Origin: an uncultured Bacteroidales bacterium
GTDB lineage: Bacteria > Bacteroidota > Bacteroidia > Bacteroidales > Bacteroidaceae
Assembly: GCA_902787575.1 (NCBI GenBank)
Contig: CADAGX010000017.1
Coordinates: forward strand, 1-64,000
DNA: 64,000 nucleotides
Reading direction: 5' to 3'
Shown here piece after piece: positions 26,781 through 36,026 of this stretch. Made by a program: the position numbers and the translations under genes. Within the stretch, counting starts at the first letter, position 1; every line of letters starts with the position of its first letter. The notes beneath the pieces were generated by a model. That model ran no database searches. It was given only the letters and a program-made list of their open reading frames with translations, and was not told the origin of the DNA.

Positions 26781-28796
26781 TCAGCCTTCGAGCTTCGCCT
26801 GCATGCGTAGCATCTCATCGCGCAGCTGAGCGGCCTCCACAAAGTCGAGCCGGCGTGCAGCCTCCTCCATCTTCTTTCGCGTAGCGTCGATGCAGCGGCG
26901 CAGTTGCTCGGGCGACATACGCTCCACAATGGGGTCGGCCACCAAGGCTGCGGGCAGCGCCGTCTCCACATAAGCACGCTGCTCGGATTGCTGCTGCGCC
27001 TGTATGAGATTTCCCATGGTACGATCCTTGCGAATGGCCTGCGGAGTGATGTGGTGCTCCTCGTTGTATCGGAGCTGCTTCTCGCGGCGGCGGTTGGTTT
27101 CCTCTATGGTACGTGCCATGCTGTCGGTTATCCGGTCGCCATACATAATGGCGCGACCGTTCAGGTGACGTGCGGCACGCCCCACTGTCTGCGTCAGGCT
27201 GCGGTGGCTGCGCAGGAAGCCTTCTTTGTCCGCATCGAGGATGGCCACAAGAGAGACCTCGGGAAGGTCGAGTCCCTCGCGCAGCAGATTCACTCCCACC
27301 AGCACATCATACACGCCCGCGCGCAGGTTATCCATAATTTGTACGCGCTCCAGCGTATCGACGTCGCTATGTATGTAGGCCGTCTTGATGTCGTGGCGCT
27401 GCAGATACTCGCTCAGTTCCTCGGCCATACGCTTGGTAAGCGTGGTCACCAAAGTTCGTTCGCCGCGTTCGATGCGCACCTGTATCTCCTCCATCAGGTC
27501 GTCCACTTGGTTCTCGGTAGGCCTCACTTCTATTACGGGGTCGAGTAGTCCGGTGGGCCGGATGAGCTGTTCCACCACCACGCCCTCGCTTTGCTCCAGT
27601 TCGTAGTCGGCAGGAGTGGCACTGACGTATATCACCTGATTTGTCATCTCCTGAAACTCCTGAAACTTCAGCGGACGGTTGTCGCGGGCTGCGGGCAGAC
27701 GAAAGCCGTATTCCACCAGATTATTCTTACGAGCTTGGTCGCCTCCGTACATGGCACCTATCTGCGGCACGGACACGTGGCTTTCGTCGATGACCATGAG
27801 AAAGTCCTTCGGAAAGAAGTCGAGCAGGCAGTAAGGCCGCGTGCCGGGCTGGCGACCGTCGAAGTAGCGGCTGTAGTTCTCGATGCCCGAGCAGTGTCCC
27901 AACTCGCGTATCATCTCCATGTCGTAAGTGACGCGCTCGTGAAGGCGCTTGGCCTCAAGCGGCTTGCCGACTTCCTCGAAGTAGGCCACCTGCGCCTGCA
28001 GGTCGTCTTCGATGTGTCGGATGGCGGCTTCCTGCTGCTCGTGACTCGTCATGAAGAGGTTGGCCGGATAGATTTTATAGTTGTCGAAGCGGCCGAGGCG
28101 GTACATGCTGGTGGGTTCCACCTCTTCGAGCGACTCAATCTCGTCGTCGAAGAAAGTAATCCTGAGCAGGTTGTCGCTGTAGGCCAACGCCACATCCACC
28201 GTGTCGCCCTTCACACGAACCTCGCCGCGTCCCAGCGAGACGTCGTTGCGCACGTAAAGGCTGTCCAGCAGGCGTCGGAGCAACACGTTGCGGTCTATGC
28301 GCTGACCGACCCGCAGCTCGATGACATTCTCGTAGAAGGCCGATGGGTTGCCCATGCCGTAGATACACGAGACGCTGCTCACCACAATCACATCGCGGCG
28401 CCCAGAAAGCAAAGCACTGGTGGCTGCCAGCCGCAGTTTGTCGATTTCCTCGTTGATGGCCAAGTCCTTCTCGATGTAGGTGTCGGTGCTGGGGATGTAC
28501 GCCTCGGGCTGATAATAGTCGTAGTAGCTGACATAATATTCCACCGCGTTGTGGGGGAAGAACTGCTTCATTTCGCCATAAAGCTGCGCCGCGAGGGTCT
28601 TGTTGTGGCTCAGTATGAGAGTAGGACGCCCCACGTTGGCAATTACATTGGCCACCGTGAAAGTCTTGCCGCTGCCCGTCACGCCAAGCAACACTTGTGC
28701 CGGCGCGCCGTTGAGCACGCCTTCCGTCAGCTCTCGGATGGCCTCGGGCTGGTCGCCCGTGGGCTGGAATTTGGATGTCAGGTCGAATACTCCCAT
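26781..28796 (-). CDS. uvrB: Excinuclease ABC subunit B
   Basis: Damage-verification helicase of nucleotide excision repair, acting with UvrA and UvrC. The Walker A GVTGSGKTF lies near residues 40-48, the beta-hairpin YYDYYQPEAYIP near 95, the Walker B-type DESH near 340, helicase motifs such as LLREGLDLPEVSLVAILDAD near 515, and the UVR domain (UvrC-binding helical hairpin) in the last ~40 residues. At 671 residues it is full length. Its promoter is divergent from that of the DUF5117 metalloprotease. Confidence 0.98.
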   Translation of the reverse strand: MGVFDLTSKFQPTGDQPEAIRELTEGVLNGAPAQVLLGVTGSGKTFTVANVIANVGRPTLILSHNKTLAAQLYGEMKQFFPHNAVEYYVSYYDYYQPEAYIPSTDTYIEKDLAINEEIDKLRLAATSALLSGRRDVIVVSSVSCIYGMGNPSAFYENVIELRVGQRIDRNVLLRRLLDSLYVRNDVSLGRGEVRVKGDTVDVALAYSDNLLRITFFDDEIESLEEVEPTSMYRLGRFDNYKIYPANLFMTSHEQQEAAIRHIEDDLQAQVAYFEEVGKPLEAKRLHERVTYDMEMIRELGHCSGIENYSRYFDGRQPGTRPYCLLDFFPKDFLMVIDESHVSVPQIGAMYGGDQARKNNLVEYGFRLPAARDNRPLKFQEFQEMTNQVIYVSATPADYELEQSEGVVVEQLIRPTGLLDPVIEVRPTENQVDDLMEEIQVRIERGERTLVTTLTKRMAEELSEYLQRHDIKTAYIHSDVDTLERVQIMDNLRAGVYDVLVGVNLLREGLDLPEVSLVAILDADKEGFLRSHRSLTQTVGRAARHLNGRAIMYGDRITDSMARTIEETNRRREKQLRYNEEHHITPQAIRKDRTMGNLIQAQQQSEQRAYVETALPAALVADPIVERMSPEQLRRCIDATRKKMEEAARRLDFVEAAQLRDEMLRMQAKLEG

Positions 28797-28807
28797 AGTT
28801 CGGACGG

Positions 28808-28837
28808 CAAAGTTACACTTTTTTCGGCAGACGCCAA
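28808..28837 (-). promoter_or_regulatory. uvrB promoter
   Basis: Minus-strand TAACTTTG (28808-28815) with TTG (28835-28837), 19-nt spacer. The -7 lies only 12 nt from the ATG, so the leader is very short or absent. Confidence 0.65.
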
Positions 28838-28859
28838 CACGTATTCGCGAAAAACTTAT

Positions 28860-28867
28860 TACCTTTG
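28860..28867 (+). promoter_or_regulatory. -7 element for the DUF5117 metalloprotease
   Basis: TACCTTTG, 23 nt upstream of the ATG; no clear TTG at the right distance. Divergent from the uvrB promoter. Confidence 0.5.
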
Positions 28868-28890
28868 CACGTCGAACAAATGTTACTCAT

Positions 28891-31341
28891 ATGATAAAAG
28901 CAAAGTACCTGAGCGTGCTGCTTGCAGCGGCGCTCCTCGGCACCACGCCAACCGTGTCTGCCGAAAAGAAAGAGAAGGCCAAGACTGAGCAGAAAGACAG
29001 TCAGAAGAAACAAGCCAAACCTTCGAAAAGCAAAAAGAAGAAGGGCGCACAAGCCGAAGCGCCCAAGGATACCGCCAAGGTGGAGCGTCCCAGCGTAGAC
29101 CGCAAAGGCCTCTTCCACGTTACGAAGGTGAAGAACGACTGGTTCTTCGAGGTGCCCGACAGCCTCATTGGCCGTCAGATGCTCACCACCACACGCTTCA
29201 CCAGCACGCCCGCCAGCAGCGGCAAGTTCGGCGGCGAGCAGCTGAACGAGCAGACCGTGTACTTCCAGGTGGCTCCCAACGACCAACTCCTGCTGCGGGC
29301 AGCCCTGCTCATCAACTATGCCGACACGACCGACAACATCAGCCGCGCCGTCACCATCAGCAACGAGAATCCCATCATAGGCGCCTTCAAGATAGAAAGC
29401 CACAAGGGTGGCAACTACAAGATTAAGGTGTCGCCCTTCTTCGGACAAGACAATCCGGCGCTCGGCTTGCCGCAGAGCGCCAAGCAACAATACGGGCTGG
29501 GGGCGCAAGTGGGCGAGATGAGCTACATCGAGGACATCAAATCCTTCCCGCTGAACACCGAAGTGCGACTTGTGAAGACATTCGCCGCAGCCGGCAACTC
29601 GGCCAGCCTGCCCGCCACGCGCTCCACCGGCAAGGCCACCATCGGGCTGAACATCAGCTTCATCCTGCTGCCCGAGAAGCCCATGATGCGCCGCTACTAC
29701 GACCCGCGCATCGGCTACTTCACAGACAGCTACACCAGCTACACCGACAGCCAGCAGCGCGTAGAACAAAAGCGATTTGTCACCCGCTGGCGCTTGGAAC
29801 CGAAGCCCGAGGACGTGGAAAAGATGCGCCGTGGCGAACTGGTGGAGCCGCAAAAGCCCATCGTCTATTACATAGACCCTGCCACGCCTAAGCAGTGGCG
29901 CAAATATCTGATTATGGGCGTCGAGGACTGGCAAGTGGCCTTCGAAAAGGCTGGTTTCAAGAATGCCATTCAGGCACGCGAGTGGCCCGAGAACGATTCC
30001 ACGATGAGCATGGAGGATGCGCGCTTCAGTTGTATCCGTTATCTGGGTAGTCCCATCGAAAACGCCTACGGTCCGAACGTCCACGACCCGCGCACGGGCG
30101 AAATCCTCGAGAGCCACATCTGCTGGTACCACAATGTGATGAGCCTCGTGCACGACTGGTACATGGTGCAGTGCAGCAGCATCGACGAAGCCGCACGTCG
30201 TATGAACTTTGACGAAGAACTCATGGGCCAGCTCATACGCTTCGTCTCGAGTCACGAAGTGGGCCACACACTGGGACTGCGCCACAATTTCGGCAGCTCG
30301 TCCACCGTACCTGTGGATAGCCTGCGCAGCAAAGCGTGGGTGGAAGCTCACGGACACACGCCCAGCATTATGGACTACGCACGCTTCAACTACGTAGCAC
30401 AGCCCGAGGACGGCATTTCGCACAAAGGCACCTTCCCGCGCATCAACGATTACGACCAGTGGGCCATCCGTTGGGGCTACACACCCATGCTCGATGCACG
30501 CGACGAAGACGAAGACCACCGCTTGCTCGAACCGATGACACTGGAGGCTGCCCAAAATCCGCGCCTCTGGTGGGGAGACGGCGAGATTGCCGAAGGACGA
30601 AACGACCCGCGCCGCCAGACTGAAGACCTCAGCGACGACCCCGTTCGCGCCAGCTACTACGGCATACTGAACCTGAAACGCGAGGTTGCCAGCCTTCCCA
30701 CCTGGACAGTCGACAATGAAAAGGATCTTTACTGGAGAGACATCGAGACGATGTATTACCAGATACGCAACCAATTCAACCGCTACATGGGACACGTCAC
30801 TCGCAACATTGGCGGCCAGCTCATCAACTTCCAGCCAAAGGGCAGCACCAAGGATATCTACACACCGCAACCGCTCGAGAAACAGAAGGCCGCACTGGCC
30901 TTCCTCGACGAGCAGGTGCTGCACGAACCGCTGTGGCTTCGCGACCTGCCCTATGCGCGCCGACTCGTGGCTGACCCGCAGGAGCTCACCCTCAGCGTGG
31001 GCCGCACAGCCGTGGCACGACTGATGGACCGCCTCGAAGCGCTGAACGAGCTCTATCGGCCGCAAGCCTACCTCACAGACCTGTCGAAACTAATTTTCGC
31101 CGAGGCAGATAGTCGCAGCCGCGTGACGCCCTACCGCAAAGCGCTGCAAGATACTATGCTCGCCAACCTGCTCCGCGCGTACGGCAACGGCAACCAGGAC
31201 GTCCGCCCAGCCGTGCTCTACACCCTGCAGCAGCTCGAACGCAAAACCAAGGCAGCCGCCTCCAGCGCAGCCGACGCCGAGACGCGTGCACACTGGGCCA
31301 GCATTTACGACCAGATAGGCCGCGCCCTGCAGTGGAAGTAA
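28891..31341 (+). CDS. Secreted zinc-dependent metalloprotease (DUF5117/DUF5118 type)
   Basis: An 816-residue exported metallopeptidase of the M10-like gluzincin/metzincin type common in Bacteroidota. The signal peptide (LSVLLAAALLGTTPTVSA) is followed by a lysine-rich low-complexity stretch (KKEKAKTEQKD to about 65), then the DUF5118/DUF5117 region. The zinc site SSHEVGHTLGLRHNF lies near residue 454 and a Met-turn-like SIMDYARF near 492. The C-terminal ~300 residues are helical. The substrate is unknown. The gene stands alone, ending in the hairpin terminator at 31373. Confidence 0.9.
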   Translation: MIKAKYLSVLLAAALLGTTPTVSAEKKEKAKTEQKDSQKKQAKPSKSKKKKGAQAEAPKDTAKVERPSVDRKGLFHVTKVKNDWFFEVPDSLIGRQMLTTTRFTSTPASSGKFGGEQLNEQTVYFQVAPNDQLLLRAALLINYADTTDNISRAVTISNENPIIGAFKIESHKGGNYKIKVSPFFGQDNPALGLPQSAKQQYGLGAQVGEMSYIEDIKSFPLNTEVRLVKTFAAAGNSASLPATRSTGKATIGLNISFILLPEKPMMRRYYDPRIGYFTDSYTSYTDSQQRVEQKRFVTRWRLEPKPEDVEKMRRGELVEPQKPIVYYIDPATPKQWRKYLIMGVEDWQVAFEKAGFKNAIQAREWPENDSTMSMEDARFSCIRYLGSPIENAYGPNVHDPRTGEILESHICWYHNVMSLVHDWYMVQCSSIDEAARRMNFDEELMGQLIRFVSSHEVGHTLGLRHNFGSSSTVPVDSLRSKAWVEAHGHTPSIMDYARFNYVAQPEDGISHKGTFPRINDYDQWAIRWGYTPMLDARDEDEDHRLLEPMTLEAAQNPRLWWGDGEIAEGRNDPRRQTEDLSDDPVRASYYGILNLKREVASLPTWTVDNEKDLYWRDIETMYYQIRNQFNRYMGHVTRNIGGQLINFQPKGSTKDIYTPQPLEKQKAALAFLDEQVLHEPLWLRDLPYARRLVADPQELTLSVGRTAVARLMDRLEALNELYRPQAYLTDLSKLIFAEADSRSRVTPYRKALQDTMLANLLRAYGNGNQDVRPAVLYTLQQLERKTKAAASSAADAETRAHWASIYDQIGRALQWK

Positions 31342-31353
31342 GCAAGGCGCAAC

Positions 31354-31441
31354 GCGACGCGTCGCAACCTCTGAAGCCACACGTAGTTTTCTCTCGTCTC
31401 ACACGTGGGAAACAAAGAAACTACGTGTGGCTTCTTCTTTT
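31354..31441 (+). repeat. 22-bp-period array, locus 3 (4 units)
   Basis: Cores at exact 22-nt steps: GCGACGCGTCGC (31354), GCCACACGTAGT (31376), CTCACACGTGGG (31398, degenerate), ACTACGTGTGGC (31420). Units 2 and 4 are inverted relative to each other and form the terminator stem at 31373-31434. Confidence 0.8.
31373..31434 (+). terminator. Terminator built from array units
   Basis: A 17-bp perfect stem GAAGCCACACGTAGTTT / AAACTACGTGTGGCTTC encloses a 28-nt loop and is followed by TTCTTTTT. It lies 31 nt after the metalloprotease stop. Confidence 0.7.
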
Positions 31442-31544
31442 TCGCGGCTTGCATCGAAAGACGAAAAGCGAGGCCGCGGAATTAATAATATGCAAATAGA
31501 TGAATTTTTTACATAAAAAATATCAGACGAAAGAAAAAATATAT

Positions 31545-31552
31545 TATATTTG
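31545..31552 (+). promoter_or_regulatory. -7 element for the beta-helix protein gene
   Basis: TATATTTG in an AT-rich stretch (31495-31560), implying a ~95-nt 5' UTR before the ATG at 31656. Confidence 0.45.
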
Positions 31553-31655
31553 CGACAAAACAAGACGAAAAAGAGCAAGAAAATAGCAAAACAGACCGCT
31601 GAATGCACGGATTTTAACACACAGAAGAGCAAACAACTACAAATATTTAAAACCT

Positions 31656-34600
31656 ATGAAACTGAAAAGATTGTTCTGTATGACGCTTCTGGCTTGCGGC
31701 CTAAGCGCAGCAAACATGTGGGCACAGGAGCCGGCAACGGACGAAGAGGGATTCTATCTGTTAGCCTCGGCTGCAGACGTGGAAGCCTTTGCCGCAAAGG
31801 TGAACGCCGGAGAGAGCACGCTGAAAGCGCGACTCGTGGCCGACATCGACTACGAAGGCATGGAGAATGCTCACACACCCATCGGCAATACGCTGACACT
31901 GCGTTTCGACGGCGAGTTCGACGGACAGGGACACCGCATCCGCAACCTGCACATGAACACTGCGGGATACGTGGGCTTCTTTGGTGTGGTGGGCGGACCC
32001 AACGGAGCCATCATACGGAACGTGATAATAGACAGTTCGTGCTCGTTCTCGAGCACATCGAGCCATGTAGGCGCATTGGTGGGCATCACGCAGTACGCGG
32101 GCGACGCAGACGAAGGCCTGATACAGATTATCGGCTGCGTAAACGAGGCTGAGGTGAGCGGAGAGAACGGTGTGGTAGCCGGACTGGTGGGCGCCGGACA
32201 GGGACGCGCTCCGTACTGCCGCATCGCATTCATCAACTGTGCCAACAAGGGCAACGTGTCCACCACCATGAAACGCGCAGCAGCCTTCATGGTGAACGCA
32301 GGACGACGTTGCTCGCTGACGAACTGCTACAACACGGGCACCATCACGGGCGTGAAGACCAACAACACGGGCACGGCCAACAACCTGCTGGAGCCGGCCA
32401 ACGCATACAACGAGTTCTTCGTAACGAACTGCTACGACCTCTCGGCTACCGAGACGCGCGCCCAGGGCACCCTGCTGGACCCGGAATACGAAGGCGGCAT
32501 GCTGCAGAGCGGCGAGCTGTGCTACCGTCTGAACGGCAATCAGGAAGAAATCTCATGGTGGCAAAAACTGGACGAAGACAGCGAGCCCTTACCTTATTAT
32601 AAAGAAGGCGCACAGGTGTATGCCAACGGAGCGCTGCGATGCGACGGAGCTGTTCTGCCAGGCGAGGTGGAATACTCGAACACGAAGGTGAGCATCATTC
32701 CCGACCACGTCTACGACCATGGCGTATGCACAGCTTGCGGCCTGCTGGACGCCACGTACAAAGAACCAGTGGATGGCGTTTACGAACTGGAGGACGGAGG
32801 CGACCTCTACTGGTTTGCCACACTGGTGAACAGCAGCAGCGAATACTACGGAGCGAATGCGCGGCTGACGGCTGACATCAACTATTGGGGCTTCGACCGC
32901 CAGATTGGTACCATTCGATACGAGGGCACGTTCGACGGACAGGGACACCATGTGGCCGTGAACATCATAGGCACGCAGACAGAAGGCAGCGCAGCCCTCT
33001 TCTGCCGCAACTACGGAACGATTAAAAATCTCTTTATGGAAGGCACGGCCACCATAGAGAGCTACCGAGCTGCCAGCGTGGCGGCCTTCAACTGGGGCGA
33101 AGTGGCGAACTGCGTTTCGACGATGAACTTCAGCAGCAACCTTGCGGGCACAAACGCTGCAGGCGGCATTGTGGGCATCTGCTACGAGGGCGCTCGCGTA
33201 AGGAACTGCGTCTTCGCAGGCTCTATCTCGGGAACGGAAGCACTGAACTGCGGCGGAATAGTGGGCTACCTGTACGGCCACACAGAGATAACAAACTGCC
33301 TGATGGCGGGCGAACTGAACATTGTGCTGGACCAGAACTCCAATGCCATAGCGCGCGCCTCGGGCGTGGCCGGCGACCTGAAGAACTGCTACTGTTTAGA
33401 AGGTTTCGAGGGCACCACGGATGCCAACACGGTGGCACTCAGCCGCGAACAGGTGGAAGGCGGCGAGGCGACTTGGCGGCTGAACGGAGAGACTTTCCTC
33501 GACGCAGCCTTCGAGCAGAAGCTGGGCGAAGACCGCTTCCCGCTGCCTTGGCAACGAAACGCCATCGTCTTCCCGACAAACGAGGGGTACGAGAGCGTGA
33601 ACCCCGAGGACGCCGACTCACACATCATGCTGCGCGACTACGTGACGGAGCAGGAGACGCAGTTTGTGGAGGAGACTATCGCTTGGCAGATGCTGCTGGA
33701 CGAATATATGGAGGAAATCAACACGTGGCAGGAGAGCGAGACCTTCCAGGAGTTCTGCGACTCGTATCGCTACGTGCTCTCGCTGAAACAGAGCATCTAC
33801 CTGTCGATTCAGGCATACCAAAACTACATGGCCGCCTGCGACTACGCCACCAACTATCTGGCCGAAAATGCGTTCCACGGCCCAAAACGCACCCTGCTCG
33901 AGACGTATCTCGGCACGAAGGCTAAGCCCAGCGAACAGTTTGCCAACGGCACGTACCTCTACATTCTGGACACTCACTTGCTCTCGGACGAGGAAATCAC
34001 TGCCGAAGCGCAGTACGTAAACGACCTGCTGGCTGAGGCCGTGTCCGAAAACGTGGTGGCCGGCACGGAGATTACAACCCTGATTCCGAACGTGGGATTC
34101 GAGGAGGACTTCGAAGGCTGGAACGTGAAGTTCGAAGGCGGCAACGTAAGCGTGGGCGGCGCCCGAGACATTATGTCTGTGGGCGGCGGTTGGAACAACA
34201 AATGGTTCGACGTTAACCAGACGGTGACCGACCTGCCAAACGGCATCTATATGATACGCATGAACGCGGCATACCGTCCCTTTGGCAACAACAGCTCCAC
34301 CTTCCATGCCGGACAGGTGTATCTGAACGGGAACGCCAACTATGTGATGAACGAAATCGAAGACGCGCTGCCAAAGGAGAACGCATTGGACGGAGAAAAC
34401 TGCCATATCACAGGCGACTCGCCCGACTATACTGTGCTCAACGAAGAAGACGCAGAGTGCTATGTACCCAACACCACACTGGGCTGCTCGTATGCTTTCC
34501 GTGCCGACCGCTACCTGAACTACACAGCCGTGGAGGTGACAGACAGCACGCTCACCTTTGGAGTGCGCAACCTGGGCACCAACTTGGCCAACGACTGGAT

Positions 34601-36026
34601 GGGATTTGGCGGCATACGCATCTTCTATCTGGGCACCGCCGACGAAGCCAGCACTGCACTGGACAAGGTGCTCGACAGCTACGAACAGCGCGCACAGAAG
34701 ATTCTGGAGTTCCCATGGGACCTCGGAACAAACTATTCGCGCTTCCCGAACGTCTCCACCGAACTGCTGCAGCAGATTGACGCCACCATTTCTGCCCGCC
34801 AGAAAGTTGCCACTGGGGAAGAGAAGATGCAACTCATAAACACCTTCTCGAGGCTCTTTGGCGAAGTCTATGAGTGCCGAATGGCTTACATAGACATGGT
34901 GCGAGCTGCAGACGCGCTCATCAACATGGCTTACATCCTGCTTGATGACGAACTGCTCGACCGAGACGATTACGACAAGGCCGAGATACTCTATAACGAA
35001 GCGTGGGACGCTTACGTAGATGGCACCATGACCGCTGAGCAAGCCAAGCAAGAGACCGAACGGATAAAAGCCTGCGACTTCGGACTGCCCGCAGTGGATG
35101 GCGTTTACCAGATAGGATCGCCCTACCAGCTGGCCGTCTTCGCCACCAAAGTGGAGGGCGGAGAATATGCAGCCAATGCAGTCCTCACGGATGACATCGA
35201 CTTCAGCGAATACAACAAACAGATTGGCGTGCCCAAATATACTGGTACATTCGACGGACAGCGACGCACCATTACCATCAACCTGACAGGCACAAACGTG
35301 GATGGCAGCGCAGCTCTCTTCTATCGCAACGAAGGACACATCCTAAACCTTCACGTGACCGGCACCGCCAACACCACCACTAAGTTCGCAGCCGGACTGG
35401 TAGCCTTCAACACCGGCTCGGTAGAAAGCTGCATCTCCACCGTAACGCTCAACTCCGAACTGGAGGGCGCAAACGGAATGGGCGGCCTCGTAGGTTGGGC
35501 CTACAGCGGCACACAGATAAACCACAGCGTCTATGCAGGAATAATGATTGGCGAGGCATCGACCAACTGCGGCGGAATAGTGGGCTACATCAACGGCCCG
35601 ACAACCATCACCAACTGCCTGATGTGCGGAAAGATGAACATCACCATGAATACCAACTCGTCAGCCATCGGACGCAACTCGGCCACCCACGGGACGCTGA
35701 ACAACAACTATTATCCCGAAGGCTTCGAAGGACTGGTGGACAACAACGCCTCTCCGGTGCTCACCGACCAACTCGAAAGCGGCGAAGTAGCCTACCTTCT
35801 CTCCATGGGACAGAAGCTGGGCGAAGATGCATATCCCTCTCCGCTTTCCGAAATGACAGTCTATCTGCTGCCCGACGGCACGTACAGCAACAACCCAGAC
35901 GCCATCCGGACGCCAATAGCCAATAGCCAACAACCAACAGCCATCTACGACCTCGCAGGCCGCAAGGTGCAGAAAGCCACAAAGGGCCTGTACATTATAA
36001 ACGGAAAGAAAGCACTTGTGAAATGA
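31656..36026 (+). CDS. Very large secreted beta-helix protein with GLUG-like repeats and sorting-like tail
   Basis: A 1456-residue exported, probably surface protein. A signal peptide (LFCMTLLACGLSAANMWA) leads into three related beta-helix blocks of about 200 residues, each opening with ADIDY/ADINY/DDIDF, then FDGEFDGQGH-like and GGIVGY repeats. Blocks two (about 370-590) and three (about 1150-1370) are very similar, a clear internal duplication. The middle contains a jelly-roll-like carbohydrate-binding region (IPNVGFEEDFEGW onward, about 805-990) and helical stretches. The last ~25 residues (IYDLAGRKVQKATKGLYIIN) look like a Bacteroidota C-terminal sorting tail. It overlaps the fasciclin gene by 4 nt. 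Adhesion or glycan binding is plausible but unproven. Confidence 0.85.
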   Translation: MKLKRLFCMTLLACGLSAANMWAQEPATDEEGFYLLASAADVEAFAAKVNAGESTLKARLVADIDYEGMENAHTPIGNTLTLRFDGEFDGQGHRIRNLHMNTAGYVGFFGVVGGPNGAIIRNVIIDSSCSFSSTSSHVGALVGITQYAGDADEGLIQIIGCVNEAEVSGENGVVAGLVGAGQGRAPYCRIAFINCANKGNVSTTMKRAAAFMVNAGRRCSLTNCYNTGTITGVKTNNTGTANNLLEPANAYNEFFVTNCYDLSATETRAQGTLLDPEYEGGMLQSGELCYRLNGNQEEISWWQKLDEDSEPLPYYKEGAQVYANGALRCDGAVLPGEVEYSNTKVSIIPDHVYDHGVCTACGLLDATYKEPVDGVYELEDGGDLYWFATLVNSSSEYYGANARLTADINYWGFDRQIGTIRYEGTFDGQGHHVAVNIIGTQTEGSAALFCRNYGTIKNLFMEGTATIESYRAASVAAFNWGEVANCVSTMNFSSNLAGTNAAGGIVGICYEGARVRNCVFAGSISGTEALNCGGIVGYLYGHTEITNCLMAGELNIVLDQNSNAIARASGVAGDLKNCYCLEGFEGTTDANTVALSREQVEGGEATWRLNGETFLDAAFEQKLGEDRFPLPWQRNAIVFPTNEGYESVNPEDADSHIMLRDYVTEQETQFVEETIAWQMLLDEYMEEINTWQESETFQEFCDSYRYVLSLKQSIYLSIQAYQNYMAACDYATNYLAENAFHGPKRTLLETYLGTKAKPSEQFANGTYLYILDTHLLSDEEITAEAQYVNDLLAEAVSENVVAGTEITTLIPNVGFEEDFEGWNVKFEGGNVSVGGARDIMSVGGGWNNKWFDVNQTVTDLPNGIYMIRMNAAYRPFGNNSSTFHAGQVYLNGNANYVMNEIEDALPKENALDGENCHITGDSPDYTVLNEEDAECYVPNTTLGCSYAFRADRYLNYTAVEVTDSTLTFGVRNLGTNLANDWMGFGGIRIFYLGTADEASTALDKVLDSYEQRAQKILEFPWDLGTNYSRFPNVSTELLQQIDATISARQKVATGEEKMQLINTFSRLFGEVYECRMAYIDMVRAADALINMAYILLDDELLDRDDYDKAEILYNEAWDAYVDGTMTAEQAKQETERIKACDFGLPAVDGVYQIGSPYQLAVFATKVEGGEYAANAVLTDDIDFSEYNKQIGVPKYTGTFDGQRRTITINLTGTNVDGSAALFYRNEGHILNLHVTGTANTTTKFAAGLVAFNTGSVESCISTVTLNSELEGANGMGGLVGWAYSGTQINHSVYAGIMIGEASTNCGGIVGYINGPTTITNCLMCGKMNITMNTNSSAIGRNSATHGTLNNNYYPEGFEGLVDNNASPVLTDQLESGEVAYLLSMGQKLGEDAYPSPLSEMTVYLLPDGTYSNNPDAIRTPIANSQQPTAIYDLAGRKVQKATKGLYIINGKKALVK
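35916..35944 (+). repeat. GCCAATA heptamer repeats inside a gene
   Basis: Short GCCAATA/GCCAACA repeats encode the linker (TPIANSQQPTA) just before the sorting-like tail of the 1456-residue protein. The same words, reversed, fill 43528-43566 between genes. Confidence 0.55.

Noticed and set aside
28813..31065. 750-codon minus-strand open frame
   Set aside because: Antisense to the DUF5117 metalloprotease, which has signal peptide and zinc motif; no motifs in the antisense product.
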